From JAXGPP01 sp040766885 (GTDB lineage Bacteria > Planctomycetota > Planctomycetia > Pirellulales > Thermoguttaceae): 64,000 nt of DNA. Within the stretch, counting starts at the first letter, position 1. The number at the start of each line of letters is the position of its first letter. The notes under the pieces are model-generated. The model was not told where the DNA came from, searched no databases, and saw only the letters and a list, made by a program, of their open reading frames with translations. Position numbers and translations under genes: made by a program. The DNA lies in the NCBI GenBank assembly GCA_040766885.1, contig JAXGPP010000008.1:124001-188000 (forward strand), given 5' to 3'. This document shows positions 49,986 to 60,130 of this stretch, one piece after another.

Positions 49986-50767
49986 GAACCGTCCGGGCCA
50001 CCGGGCGGCTTGCCCGCCAAAAGCCGTGTTCGTGAAAGCGCGTGCCTCGGGCGCAGCCTGGCCTCGGGCTGCCCCTTTTTCGGCGGCACAAACTCGCGGC
50101 TTTCCATCACTGCCAGCACGCGCACAAAATTGTCGTCACGGTTGACACTCCGCGCGTGCTCGGAGATGGCCTCGAGCATCGCCTTGACGGCCGAGAAATC
50201 CGGCGCCGATTCGACGATCGGCATGCCGCTCAAGACGAGGGCATAGAGCCTGATCTTCTCGTCAGAGATCCTCTCACGGGGAGTCTCCCAAAGATAGTCG
50301 ACAATATGGGGCAAGGCAACCGGTCCCATTCTGGCCAGTGCAAGGGCATAGGCGTGCTGATTGAGAATAAAGCTATCTTCGAGCGTTGTTATGGGCAGGC
50401 GTTCATCGATTCTCTCGACCAGAATCGGGATGGCGGTATCGATGCCGTTTTCTCCGGATAGGAAGTCGCTGAGAAGCAACGCGGTACGCGCCTGCGGGCT
50501 CTCGCCATGTACGGGTTCCGGGGATGGCATTGTCGCGATCGCCGCCGTCAGTTCGGCGATCAAGGCAGCATGGCGTCGCCCCAGTTTTCCGGCGTTTTGC
50601 GCGCAACCGAATGGCCTGCTCGGGTGCAGGAGGGCACGAAGTTCAGCTTCCCACTCGCCCAAGAGCGCAGCGGAAGCGGGGCCACCCGCCTGGTTGCCAG
50701 CCCCGTCGGGTTGCGAGAGCGGACTACAGCCGATCAACACGGCGCTCAGAAGGCAAAGCCATTTCAT
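49655..50767 (-). CDS. Lipoprotein of unknown function, with doubtful C-terminus
   Basis: A predicted 370-aa lipoprotein. The signal peptide KWLCLLSAVLIGC ends in a lipobox, so Cys14 would be the lipid anchor. The central part is helical and HEAT-like (GPVALPHIVDYLWETPRERI and LYALVLSGMPIVESAPDFSA). The last 110 residues are read antisense to the 3' end of the phosphohexomutase gene and are Arg/Ser/Pro-rich, unlike the rest. The natural stop may have been lost by a frameshift near 50000. It is preceded on the same strand by the cadherin-like gene. Function unknown. Confidence 0.5.
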   Translation of the reverse strand: MKWLCLLSAVLIGCSPLSQPDGAGNQAGGPASAALLGEWEAELRALLHPSRPFGCAQNAGKLGRRHAALIAELTAAIATMPSPEPVHGESPQARTALLLSDFLSGENGIDTAIPILVERIDERLPITTLEDSFILNQHAYALALARMGPVALPHIVDYLWETPRERISDEKIRLYALVLSGMPIVESAPDFSAVKAMLEAISEHARSVNRDDNFVRVLAVMESREFVPPKKGQPEARLRPRHALSRTRLLAGKPPGGPDGSYPWYSSPAPCRATIVSMSRFAWLTSDMSAPTTSHRARPLSLCEIRWHTCSQSGASSVCSSTSSGRPRLRSVASRSMPFFIRSMAIAPPAMKCSRTAARASPRAASLGNL

Positions 50768-50783
50768 GAGTGTGCGAACCTCG

Positions 50784-53065
50784 CTAATGTGGAAAACGGA
50801 ACAAGGAAATGAAATCGAGTCCGATTTCATTCACATCAGTCTCAAGCTGGTCCCCAGTCGTCCGAACCCACACGTCATTTTCATTCAAGAGTTCGTGCTT
50901 GTTGTGCCAGCCGATTTTGCTCGAACAGCGTGAACCATCAATGGCCTCTCCCGCTGGACGCACTCCGTCCACGCGCACGCGCATCCATTCCAAGAAGTTG
51001 TGTTCCCAGTACCAAATGTGCCCCTGGGCAGCGCCATTGGGACCAGGGGCATCGTAACTGAAGAAGTGGTTAGCGGTTGAAATGCTCCAACTCTCACCCG
51101 TCATGCCCTCTGAATCGTCGTTCGGTAATTTGGTGTGGAGCGGCCAGTCCTTCTTCAGATGACTGTGGAAATCAATATACCACTCCCCGCCCTCCTCTTC
51201 TTGGATCGCAGTACCGCCATGCGCTTGGCGCGTGGTGTCGAACTGCACACGGGGAATTGTGCCAATATCTGAGGGATAGAGCGTGAAGCGGAATGCGATT
51301 CCGTTATGGAGGCCCCAGTTGTTGCGGGGAATCAGACCTGTCCCATCGACCGAGTGGATTGCGGGAAGCGCATCCTCGTTCAGGTCAGGCCATGCCGCAA
51401 TGACCTCGTGTCCGGTCATCCGGTTGTGCAGTACATCAGCCTGTAGTGAACACTCCGCCCACACGCCTGTTGCCTTCACCACGTCGGTGTAGTGCTCATA
51501 GCCCGCGTAGATCACGACGTCGCGAACGGTTTGGCTCGGCGCCGTGATCTCTGCCCAAACCACGACGTCGCCGTCGGCGAACTCGGAGGGCTGGAAGGCA
51601 TGATTGCCGTCGTAACTGGGAACAATCTCCTCTTTTGTCGATTGCCTCCAAAGCCAGACGTCCCCAAAGGTCGTGACCAGGACGGGCCCCGACATTTGAT
51701 CCTCAGGCTTATGGATCACGAGCTTCATCAGGTCGACTTCGTCGCTGCCATACGCGTGTGGCGGAACAACGCTCTCATCCTGGGCGTCAATGACGAAATC
51801 GGCGTCGGTGTCGTTGAGGTTCGCAACAGTAACGGCCCCGACAGTCTTTTCCTCCGCCTCCGCGACCGCGTTTCCGCCGCCTCTCCCTTCAAGACCGTCA
51901 TAAATGGTCAGGAGGTTTGGACAGATGTCGATCCTCACTGTCCCATACCCTTCGCTCGCAGGCGGGTCGGTCTCGGAGATCACGCCGTCATCGCCGTAAT
52001 AGGTGAACGAGTCGGAGCCGATCTGACCCTGGTTGGCGACGTAGCGGAACGCGCCGGTGTGGGTGTCGAACTCGGTGATCGTGCCTTTCGTCGGCTGCGT
52101 GAGAATGTGCAGTTCGAACTGGCTGTTGTCCGGTTCGCCGTCAGGATCGAAGTCGTTGTACCGCAGGCTTTCGACCACGAGTTCCTCCCCATAGACGACT
52201 GGGTAGCCGTAGGGGTCTCCGTCCGGGTCGTCGCCCTCCACCGGGTATTCGTTCGTGACCGTCACCCAGACGGTTTCCACATTGCTCTCGTCCGCACCGT
52301 CGAACGCCGCATAGGTAAACGAGTCGTAGTACTCCAGATTGGGCGTGGGAAGATAAGTGAACGTGCCGTCCGAGTTGAGGCTGAGCGTGCCCCGCGCGGG
52401 GTCCGACTTCTTGATCGCCGTGAGCGGTTGCGGCCCGTCGTAGTCGGAGTCGTTGTCCAGCACGCTCGAACACTGGCCGAGCGTGTCGTGGAGCACGTAA
52501 TTGTTGATATCGCCCTCGGCCCAAGGCGGGGAATTGGGCGGGTCGTAGTCGTCCTCCATCGTGGAAAACGTGCTCCGACTGCTCATCGAAAGAAGGTTGA
52601 TGCTCCACGAGGTCACGCGACCGGCGGCCAATGCGTCGATCACTTCGTCCAGGCCGCGGAGGCTGTCGAGGTACTCGGCCGGCGACGCCCCCAGGTCTCT
52701 GTCCCACGCTTTGGCCACCGCCTGCTCCAGCCGCTCTTCGGCGATGCGGCGAGCCAGCGCCGGTACCGGCGAGCCTGCCCGGTCGAAGCCGAAGGCCGAA
52801 ACAGAGAGCACCGGCATCCCCGGAAGGCTGGAAGCGGCGAAGTACGTCCGTTGCCCAAGCTGGCTTTGCCAGAAGGCCATGCCAAGCTCATCAAGGCAGG
52901 TCAGCGATCGCTGTTCCTGGTCGTCGGACCAGGGCGAGCGGTGATCGAGAAACCACAGCAGCAGCCATGTCTCCAGAGCCCCCCTCCAGGAGGGCGTCGA
53001 TCTTCAAGCCGCTCGAGTTGGAGCAATGTCCGCCAGCGTGGAAAGCGGTGCGTGGAATCGCGCAT
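50784..53065 (-). pseudogene. Secreted cadherin-like/Ig-repeat surface protein, frameshifted at a G6 tract
   Basis: The reading frame starts at ATG 53065 with GAGGGG 6 nt upstream and codes MRDSTHRFPRWRTLLQLERL then EDRRPPGGG, the planctomycete surface-protein N-terminal motif. After a run of six Gs (about 52979-52984) this frame ends at 52901. A different frame continues with ALETWLLLWFLDHRSPWS and runs to 50784 without stop. The body has bacterial cadherin-like repeats (CSSVLDNDSDYDGPQPLTAI and PARGTLSLNSDGTFTYLPTP), then a beta-rich C-terminal domain. An added G would restore one protein of about 760 aa. It is either a sequencing error, a phase-variable gene or a decayed gene; a shorter protein could start at 52880. 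Confidence 0.7.
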
Positions 53066-53527
53066 GGTGAGCCCCTCATTGCGGGATGCCGAACCGAAGA
53101 CAAAAGGGATCAGACCAGGCGGCCTGCCCGTGATACGCCTTTGAGTTGCGCCAATAGAGAGCAATCCGCGACCAATAGGGCGGCTCGCACCCGCTGCCCA
53201 ACGCCCTGTGAACCACAGCTTGAGAAGCCACCCCGCACGACAATCTAGCAGAAGGCGATCTGGTGTAAATAACCCGAACGGAGGATTCGGCGTGGGCTTC
53301 TGGACAGTTCAATCGCCGCGGGCGTCTGCTCACCAGAGGCGCCTTATCGACCATCAGATCGGCCAGTTAAAGAATCGCCACTTACGGCATTCGCTCCGCT
53401 GATTCCAGCTTCCCTAAAAACCCTCCCGGGCCGTTGGCCCTATGGCAAAACGTGATTGCGTTTAGGTCGACGGGCAGATAACCTGATTGCACTGCGGTGC
53501 AACGAAGCTCCCCGGGAGAAATCATCC
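53066..53527. other. Intergenic region of about 460 nt
   Basis: Divergent promoters of the cadherin-like gene and the heparinase-like gene should lie here. It contains a perfect hairpin/palindrome, TTGCAC-TGCG-GTGCAA, at 53487-53502, 26 nt before the heparinase start. No gene or RNA is seen. Confidence 0.4.
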
Positions 53528-55756
53528 ATGACAACCACGCATGATCGTGATCGCCGCGCCTTTCTGGCGGCCTGCACGACGGCGCTTTTGCTGGCCGGGC
53601 ATGCAATATCGACGGGCAGCGCGTGCGCCGATGAAGGACCAGCGAAGGGCGAATTGCCATGGACCCTTTACGACGGCGTGTCGATTCCCGTGCCGCCGGC
53701 GGAGCACCCGCGGCTGTACCTTCGCGCCCGCGATCTTGCAGACCTCCGCCGCCGCGTTACGGCTCCGGCCACGAAGGGATTCTGGGAGAAGATGCAAGCC
53801 GCGGCCAAGAACGATCGTGCTCTGGCGGTCGAGGTCGACGCCCTGCGGTACCTGCTGGAGCCCGACGCGGAACTCGGCCGGCGGACCGTCGCCGCGGCCC
53901 TGGACCTGCTCACGAATACCGAGTTCGACATGCAGCAGCAGGACGTGACCCGCCCCATCGGACGTCTCATGGTGACCGGTGCGGTAGTCTATGACTGGTG
54001 TTACCCGGTGCTGACGGCCCAGCAGAAGAAGTCCTACCTCGAACAGTTCCTGAGGCTGGCCCACAGCCTGGAGTGCGGCTATCCACCGCCCAGGACCCAC
54101 GCCGTGACGGGGCACTATTCGGAATGGATGCTGATGCGCGATCTCCTTTCCGCCGGGCTGGCGGTCTACGACGAGTTTCCCGAGATGTACCAGGTGGCGG
54201 CCAATCGCTTCTTCGGCGTGTTTGCACCCGTGCGCAATTGGTGGTACCCGGGCCACGCTTTTCATCAAGGCACGTCGTACGCCGAGACGCGATGCAGCGC
54301 CGAACTGTATCCGCTGTGGATCTTCGCCCGGCTGGGTGCGGGAGCGGTCTACGACCCGGCTTTGCAGTATCTGCCTTACCAGTGGATCTACCTGCGGCGG
54401 CCCGACGGCCAGTTGCTGCGTTCGGGCGACGGGCAGGGAAAGGCGCCCAAGCTCCGTTCGCTGCTGAACGCCAGCTTCTACCACGATCCCTACGTGCTGG
54501 CCGATTACCAGCGCTCTCCGTCGATCGATTCCAAGAGTCTGCTGTTCGCTTTTCTGTGGACTGATCTGGAACTGCAGCCGCAGCCGGTCGCGGACCTGCC
54601 TCTGTCGCGCTACATGGGTTCGCCCTATGGTTGGATGGTCGCCCGCACCGGCTGGGACGAGGAGAGCGTTATCGCCGAGATGAAGATCAACATCTTCAAT
54701 TTCAACAACCACCAGCACCTCGACGCCGGGGCCTTTCAGATCTTCTTCAAGGGACCTCTGGCGATTGATTCGGGCGTCTACAGCAGCTACGGCGACGCGC
54801 ACGATGCGAACTACAACAAGCGGACCGTCGCCCACAACTGCCTGCTGATCTACGACCCGGCCGAGAAGTTCGCCCGCGGCAACCGCAGCCTCCGCAGCGA
54901 TGGGGGGCAGAAGCTGCCCAACGACTGGCGCGAGCCCAAATCGCTCGACGACCTCCGGGCGAACTACGTGACGGCCGAAGTGTTGGGCCAGGGCTTCGGG
55001 CCCGACCCGCAACGTCCGGCTTACACCTGGCTGGAAGGCGATCTCACCCGGGCTTACGGCGGCAAAGTCCGTGAGGTGCGGCGGTCGTTCGCGTTCCTGA
55101 ACCTGGGCCAAGGACCGGTTCGGGCGGCGCTGGTGGTGTTCGACCGCGTCGTGGCGGCCGACCCGGCGTTCAAGAAGTACTGGCTGCTGCACAGCCTCGA
55201 GCGACCGCGCGTCGATGGCGCCACGATCACCATCGCCCCCGAGCAAAGAGGCTGGAAAGGAAAGCTCGTCAATCAGGTGCTGCTGCCCAGGCAGGCCGAG
55301 ATAACGGCCGTGGGTGGGCCGGGTAAGGAGTATTGGGTCTTTGGAGAGAACTTCCCCGTCGCGTCGGCCAGAAGCGACCCGGCCGAGCAGGAGTACGGTC
55401 AGTGGCGGGTCGAAGTCTCGCCGCTTCGCGCCGCGGCCGCCGATCATTTCCTCAACGTGATGCAGATCATGGACCGCGATGCCACGCCGCTGGCCGTCGC
55501 CGGCATCGACTCCGACGACCAGCCGGGAGTGCGCGTCGGCGATACCATGATCATCTTCGCGCGAGCGGCGGCCCCCGGCCGCGGGCCGATCCGTTTTGAG
55601 TCGCTCGGCACCCGTGTCCTGGTGACGGGCCTGGCCGCCGGCGTCTGGCAGGTGTTGCGCGACGGACACCCGATCCAACCAACCATCACCGTCTCTCCCG
55701 AGGCCGGCACACTCTGGCTGGAAGGCCCGCCCGGCCGCTATGAGTTGCAGCGATAG
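53528..55756 (+). CDS. Exported heparinase II/III-family polysaccharide lyase
   Basis: A 742-aa exported protein. The N-terminus DRDRRAFLAACTTALLLAG is a twin-arginine-like signal. An alpha/alpha-toroid follows (VTGHYSEWMLMRDLLSAGLA), including FHQGTSYAETRCSAELYPLW. The C-terminal beta-sandwich begins with the heparinase II/III segment FNFNNHQHLDAGAFQIFFKG and then AIDSGVYSSYGD and RTVAHNCLLIYD. These lyases cleave uronic-acid-containing glycans such as heparin, heparan or alginate by beta-elimination. The exact polymer is unknown; marine or freshwater algal polysaccharide is plausible. The start has GGAG 9 nt upstream. The gene is single, and convergent with the kinase. Confidence 0.88.
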   Translation: MTTTHDRDRRAFLAACTTALLLAGHAISTGSACADEGPAKGELPWTLYDGVSIPVPPAEHPRLYLRARDLADLRRRVTAPATKGFWEKMQAAAKNDRALAVEVDALRYLLEPDAELGRRTVAAALDLLTNTEFDMQQQDVTRPIGRLMVTGAVVYDWCYPVLTAQQKKSYLEQFLRLAHSLECGYPPPRTHAVTGHYSEWMLMRDLLSAGLAVYDEFPEMYQVAANRFFGVFAPVRNWWYPGHAFHQGTSYAETRCSAELYPLWIFARLGAGAVYDPALQYLPYQWIYLRRPDGQLLRSGDGQGKAPKLRSLLNASFYHDPYVLADYQRSPSIDSKSLLFAFLWTDLELQPQPVADLPLSRYMGSPYGWMVARTGWDEESVIAEMKINIFNFNNHQHLDAGAFQIFFKGPLAIDSGVYSSYGDAHDANYNKRTVAHNCLLIYDPAEKFARGNRSLRSDGGQKLPNDWREPKSLDDLRANYVTAEVLGQGFGPDPQRPAYTWLEGDLTRAYGGKVREVRRSFAFLNLGQGPVRAALVVFDRVVAADPAFKKYWLLHSLERPRVDGATITIAPEQRGWKGKLVNQVLLPRQAEITAVGGPGKEYWVFGENFPVASARSDPAEQEYGQWRVEVSPLRAAAADHFLNVMQIMDRDATPLAVAGIDSDDQPGVRVGDTMIIFARAAAPGRGPIRFESLGTRVLVTGLAAGVWQVLRDGHPIQPTITVSPEAGTLWLEGPPGRYELQR

Positions 55757-55845
55757 GCCGCAAGGCTTCGAAGCGAGGGTTGGTCCGCTGATGTCCAAGA
55801 GTGGCCCAACCGAGGCGAACTGCAAGAAAGCCGCAACGCTACGGG

Positions 55846-58179
55846 CTACTGTCTCGCGCCACCTCGCGGCGTGAACTCGGCCCGCGCCGCCTCGACGTCC
55901 TTGACGAATTGGGCGAAGAATCGCTTCACGGCGGTACTTGCGCCGGGCGGCTCGTGGCCCTGGAGGAGCAGATGCACCGCGGTAGTGGCTACTTCGGTTT
56001 CGTGCTCCCACAACGTGATCTTCTTTCCGTTGGGCCCAGTGCCCTCCAGCCGGCCCGACAACCCGATCGCAGCGAGGTTGCGGTTATCGGTCTTTCTGAA
56101 CGCCAACTCCAGGTGCAATATGTTTGGAGCTTCGGAATCAACCTTGAGTCCTGCACGTCGGGCGGCGTCAATCGACTCGTCCCGCACGAGTCTGTGCACT
56201 TTGGTATCGCCAGTAGGCGTCAGCCGGAATGAGACTCGCTTCACGCCGGCCAGCAACTGTCGGGGGTCGACCGGCTGGGGTGGAGCCGCAGCGGTCCACG
56301 GCGCTGGCTGCGAGCGCTCCGGAGCAGGTTTCGGTGGAATGGCCGGCTCGGTCGGCGCCCGTTGCGGCGACGGCTCATCGGCCTTCGCGGAAGAGCGCTC
56401 AGGCGGCGCGGCGTCGACTGGGGGCTTTGCAGGAGACGCGGCCGCCTGCGCATCCGTCGTGCTCGGCGGCTCGTCCGGTTCCGTTTCGACTGGCGGGGGC
56501 GGAGCGACCGCGGCCGGGGGCGGCGCGACGGAAGGCTGCGCACCGGCCGGCGGCGCCGACGGTTCCGAACCAGGCCCTTTCGCGGAAAAGCGCACGGCGA
56601 GCGCCGCGATAATCGCAATTGCCACTACCGCCGCCCCGGCCGCAGCCCAGAAGACGGGCGACTGGAAGACCGTCTCCTCTTCGCCGCTCTTCTTCCGCAC
56701 GGGAGCGGCCGGCGCTCTCTTGATCGGCTTTGACGGGGGCGAGCCGGCCGGCGCCAGCGGTGCGGCAGTCGGCAGGGGCGCGGCGGGGGGCAGCGATTCG
56801 GCCGCCATCAGCGAGCCCAGGTCGTCGGTCTTCGGCGGCGTGAGGTCGGGCAACTCGTCGGTGATCTCGACGATCACCGGTTCCGGCTTCGGTTCGGGCG
56901 CCTGTTCCGGAGTCGGCTCCGCAGGCGCGGTTTCTCCAGCAGTCGCGGCCGCCGAAGCTCGCGCGATGCTGCTGGGCGTAGGCGGCGGCACGTCTTCGAC
57001 CGGCGCCAATTCCAGATCGACTTCTTCTCCCGCGGAACTTCCCTCGCCCGGCTCGCGGATGACGCCGGATCCCGATCCCCCGCCACGGCCCTGCGACGTG
57101 AACCGCATCATGAAGCCACTGTCGTAGGTTGCCTTGGCCAGCCAATCCTTCAGCGCGTCGGCCAGCTCTCGGGCGGTCTGGAACCGTTCCTTGGGCTTCT
57201 TGGCGGTCATCTTATTGATGATCGCCACCAGTTGCGGCGGGACGTCGGGCCGGTCTTTCTGGATCGGCTCCGGGTACTTCGTCTGGTGCGCCATCAGCCG
57301 CTGCGCCACGGATCCGTTCGGAAACGGCGGGCGCCCGACGAGCAGGAAGTAGAAAGTATGGCCCAGGCTGTAGATGTCGGCCCGGCCATCGACATTCCCT
57401 GAATCAACCGCCTGTTCGGGGGCCAGATAGTCGGCGGTCCCCAACACAGTCTCCCCATGCTCTTTACTCACCGAGGCCCGCTCGCGGTCGTCGAAAAACC
57501 TGGCCAGACCCAGGTCGAGCAGCTTGACGACGCCATTGCGATCGACCAGCAGATTGGCCGGCTTGACGTCGCGGTGCACTAGACCTTCCCGGTGGGCATG
57601 ATCCAGCCCTTCCGCCGCTTGACGGATCCAGTCGGCTGCCTGGCGGTAGTCGACCACGCCGTGCTGGGAGACGTAACGCTGTAGGTCCAGCCCATCGATG
57701 TACTCCATCACCAGGTAATGGATCTCGCGGCCGTCCTGCACCGCCTTGTTGACGTCGTACGCGCGGACGATGTTCGGATGGTCGAGGGCTGCCACCGCCT
57801 GGGCCTCGATGTAGAACCGCTCCAGCAGCGACGGCTGGTTCTGCAGGTCCTTCAGCGGCAATACCTTCACCGCGCAGCGGCGGCGCATCATCTGATGCTC
57901 GGCGAGAAACACCATGCCCATCCCGCCGTGACCGAGAAGCCCCAGCACCCGATACGGGCCAAGAATGAAGCCCTTGTACTTCCCCTCCAGCAACTGGTCC
58001 GCCTGCCAGCGCGTGAGGACGCCCCGATCGACGAGCTCCTCCGCGATCTTGCGGCTGCTCGGTGTTCCCGCGGTCGGCTCTACGTACTCCTTCGCCAGGA
58101 GCGAGAACTGATCGTTGGGAATAATGCCGCTGCGCTCGAGCAGCTTCAGAAAAGTGTCCGCCGCCAGTTCAGTGGCCAT
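55846..58179 (-). CDS. Membrane-anchored Ser/Thr protein kinase
   Basis: A 777-aa protein kinase of the bacterial PknB type. An N-terminal 70-residue region (ADTFLKLLERSGIIPNDQFS), common in planctomycete kinases, precedes the kinase domain at about residues 75-345. Motifs: GLLGHGGMGMVFLAEH (ATP loop), CAVKVL (Lys), VHRDVKPANLL (catalytic loop), LLDLGLARFF (DLG for DFG) and GTADYLAPEQ. A long Pro/Ala/Glu-rich linker leads to one transmembrane helix near 520 (VFWAAAGAAVVAIAIIAALA), a second low-complexity stretch and a C-terminal beta domain (RVSFRLTPTGDTKVHRLV). The kinase faces the cytoplasm. ATG 58179 is chosen over TTG 58185. Targets unknown. Confidence 0.93.
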   Translation of the reverse strand: MATELAADTFLKLLERSGIIPNDQFSLLAKEYVEPTAGTPSSRKIAEELVDRGVLTRWQADQLLEGKYKGFILGPYRVLGLLGHGGMGMVFLAEHQMMRRRCAVKVLPLKDLQNQPSLLERFYIEAQAVAALDHPNIVRAYDVNKAVQDGREIHYLVMEYIDGLDLQRYVSQHGVVDYRQAADWIRQAAEGLDHAHREGLVHRDVKPANLLVDRNGVVKLLDLGLARFFDDRERASVSKEHGETVLGTADYLAPEQAVDSGNVDGRADIYSLGHTFYFLLVGRPPFPNGSVAQRLMAHQTKYPEPIQKDRPDVPPQLVAIINKMTAKKPKERFQTARELADALKDWLAKATYDSGFMMRFTSQGRGGGSGSGVIREPGEGSSAGEEVDLELAPVEDVPPPTPSSIARASAAATAGETAPAEPTPEQAPEPKPEPVIVEITDELPDLTPPKTDDLGSLMAAESLPPAAPLPTAAPLAPAGSPPSKPIKRAPAAPVRKKSGEEETVFQSPVFWAAAGAAVVAIAIIAALAVRFSAKGPGSEPSAPPAGAQPSVAPPPAAVAPPPPVETEPDEPPSTTDAQAAASPAKPPVDAAPPERSSAKADEPSPQRAPTEPAIPPKPAPERSQPAPWTAAAPPQPVDPRQLLAGVKRVSFRLTPTGDTKVHRLVRDESIDAARRAGLKVDSEAPNILHLELAFRKTDNRNLAAIGLSGRLEGTGPNGKKITLWEHETEVATTAVHLLLQGHEPPGASTAVKRFFAQFVKDVEAARAEFTPRGGARQ

Positions 58180-58474
58180 GACCAATCAGCGAGTTATGGA
58201 AAAGACCCGGCCCCGGGTCGGATTCCCCCACGCTCCCTGTGACGGCAGCGCGATATTAATCCCTGCCGATCTTCGGCTCCGCGAGAATAGACGCGGTACA
58301 CCAGCTCCGCAGAATCAGCAGAACAAGTTCGACGGAAAAGACAAGTTGCCACTCTTTTCGAGGACACTCCCCAACAGGGAGCCCCCATCTGCATTATACC
58401 CAGCCTTGCCGCCTCCCAATACTTCCCCTTTGAGAACCAGTACCGCATAACCAATTCCGGTGGGAGGCGTAGTG

Positions 58475-60085
58475 TCATGCTCCGGGTGCCGGTTCGAACC
58501 GATAAAGATGCACGTCGAAGGGCTTGAAATGGTCGGCAAACGAGCCCTCGGCTGCCTCGATCGACCGCTGTTCGTCGATGACCTCCACCTTGGCGCCCCG
58601 CCGCAATCCGGGAACCGCAACGGTCACTTTGGAATCTACCGCGCGCGGATCATAATTCACCGCGAACACGTACAGCGCCCCCTCGTGTTCCCGCGCCATG
58701 AGATCCACTCGAGCCTCCGGGTCGGCCGCTACGCGGACACTGTGCCGAGCGGGAGGTGCGAGGAGGACCGGCGTGAGCCGGGTTATCTGCTGGTTGATCT
58801 CGCCCAGTGCGCGGCGGTTCTCTTCCGGCACGCCGAACGGCAAATAGGAGGGCTTCCAGATATGCGTGAAGTACCCGATCGCTGTTGCGCCGCGGCAGAC
58901 GGCCATCCAGACCTCCGCCCGAATGTGCTCCGGCTTCACGTCGCGTTGCCGCTCCAACGCCCCGGTCCACTGGCTTCCCTTGCTCGTTTCGATCCAGGCG
59001 TAAACCGGTTTTCCCCCCGCCATGGCGACCAGTTGGCCGGTGGCTTCCTGCACCAGGTGAATCCATTCCGGCTTGTTCCAGCCGTAAATAGGGTAAATGT
59101 CGTAGCCCACGACGTCGGTCGCGCGGAGATAGGCCGGATAAAGGCTCGTCCGCTGCTCTTCCGACCACTTGTCGAAGATCGGGTGGAAGTGGCCCGTCAA
59201 CGTCATGAATACCGGTCGCGACGGGTCGCCGGCCTTCATCGTCTCATACGCGCGCAGCGATTCGGCCGGCATGGCCCGCGGTTCATGTCGCGGCGGAGAG
59301 AGAAGCACATTGTTGCCGCTGGAATCATAGCCCTCGATTTCTCCCAGCGAACCCCAGGCCTGTCTGCCGGGATAGGCTGAGTGCACCTTGAGCTTCAGCT
59401 CGCGGAACGTGGCCGGCTTCGCGAGCGGCAGCGATTGCGGTCCCTTCTTGTTCTCGAGTGTTGCCCGAGCAATCTCCTGTCCCTCAGCGGTGAACGACAC
59501 TTCCTTCGCCACCGCCAGACCTTCGGAGATTGTCGGCCAGACGACGAGCCGCTCGACCCTCACCGGTTGACCGAGCCGGATCGCGATTTCAGCTCCCTCG
59601 ATCGGATCCAGCACCGACCACGAATGCGTCACGCCATCCACGATCTTCCACAACGGCGTGCTCGAGTTGACGCGCAGCCCCTCGCCGGCCGCCACTTCGG
59701 CATCGCTCACCTGGTGCGGCAGATCGGGCTCATCGTCGTGGATGTAACCCAGCAGGTCCGGCCGGCCCTTGAGCCGCTGGTCGAACGGCATCACGCCGTA
59801 GAAGCCGGCCTTCTTAACCAGGTCGAGATACTCGGCGACGTCCTTGGTGCCGCTCGATCCCGGCCAGTAGCCGGCCACCGTGTTGATGCCACAGCGGCGG
59901 ACCGCCTCGAAATCACCGGCCTGCTGGAGCCAGATCATGATCGGAAAGAACGGCTGCTCGTTGACGTAGAACGCGCCGTTGCGAATCTCGATCTCATCGA
60001 TAGGCGGCAGTGCCGCTGTCTCCGCACCCTTGCTCGGCGCGCAGAGCGCCGCCGCGAGCAGAGCGATCAGGACGAGGCGGTTCAT
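58475..60085 (-). CDS. Secreted glycosidase-like protein (TIM barrel with inserted carbohydrate-binding-like domain)
   Basis: A 536-aa exported protein with a signal peptide (RLVLIALLAAALCAPSKGA). The first part is the start of a TIM barrel (NEQPFFPIMIWLQQAGDFEA, CGINTVAGYWPGSSG and GVMPFDQRLK). A region resembling an F5/8-type beta-sandwich lies at about residues 130-260 (LGQPVRVERLVVWPTISEGL). The barrel resumes with DVVGYDIYPIYGWNKPEW, KPVYAWIETSKGSQWTG and GATAIGYFTHIWKPS, and the protein ends in a small beta domain (FKPFDVHLYRFEP). I cannot assign a GH family; the fold suggests a hydrolase of plant or algal glycans. GGAGG lies 6 nt before the ATG. Confidence 0.75.
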   Translation of the reverse strand: MNRLVLIALLAAALCAPSKGAETAALPPIDEIEIRNGAFYVNEQPFFPIMIWLQQAGDFEAVRRCGINTVAGYWPGSSGTKDVAEYLDLVKKAGFYGVMPFDQRLKGRPDLLGYIHDDEPDLPHQVSDAEVAAGEGLRVNSSTPLWKIVDGVTHSWSVLDPIEGAEIAIRLGQPVRVERLVVWPTISEGLAVAKEVSFTAEGQEIARATLENKKGPQSLPLAKPATFRELKLKVHSAYPGRQAWGSLGEIEGYDSSGNNVLLSPPRHEPRAMPAESLRAYETMKAGDPSRPVFMTLTGHFHPIFDKWSEEQRTSLYPAYLRATDVVGYDIYPIYGWNKPEWIHLVQEATGQLVAMAGGKPVYAWIETSKGSQWTGALERQRDVKPEHIRAEVWMAVCRGATAIGYFTHIWKPSYLPFGVPEENRRALGEINQQITRLTPVLLAPPARHSVRVAADPEARVDLMAREHEGALYVFAVNYDPRAVDSKVTVAVPGLRRGAKVEVIDEQRSIEAAEGSFADHFKPFDVHLYRFEPAPGA

Positions 60086-60130
60086 CGAATCCTCCGGGTG
60101 AGCGTGCGTGGTTCGCCTTCCGTGATCGGT

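Noticed and set aside
51492..53144. A 550-codon open frame antisense to the cadherin-like gene
   Set aside because: It is an artefact of high GC; its Arg/Val/Asp-rich composition lacks any motif, and the sense strand has cadherin-like repeats.
53522..56011. An open frame of more than 800 codons antisense to the heparinase-like gene
   Set aside because: It mirrors the third-position GC bias of the sense gene. It has no start signal or domain, while the sense strand shows a complete lyase.
55871..57127. A long Gly/Ser/Ala-rich plus-strand frame
   Set aside because: It is the complement of the Pro/Ala-rich linkers of the kinase gene and has no own initiation signal.
58491..58500. GGTTCGAACC, which resembles a tRNA T-arm
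   Set aside because: It lies inside the end of the secreted glycosidase-like gene, and no acceptor, D- or anticodon arm can be drawn around it.
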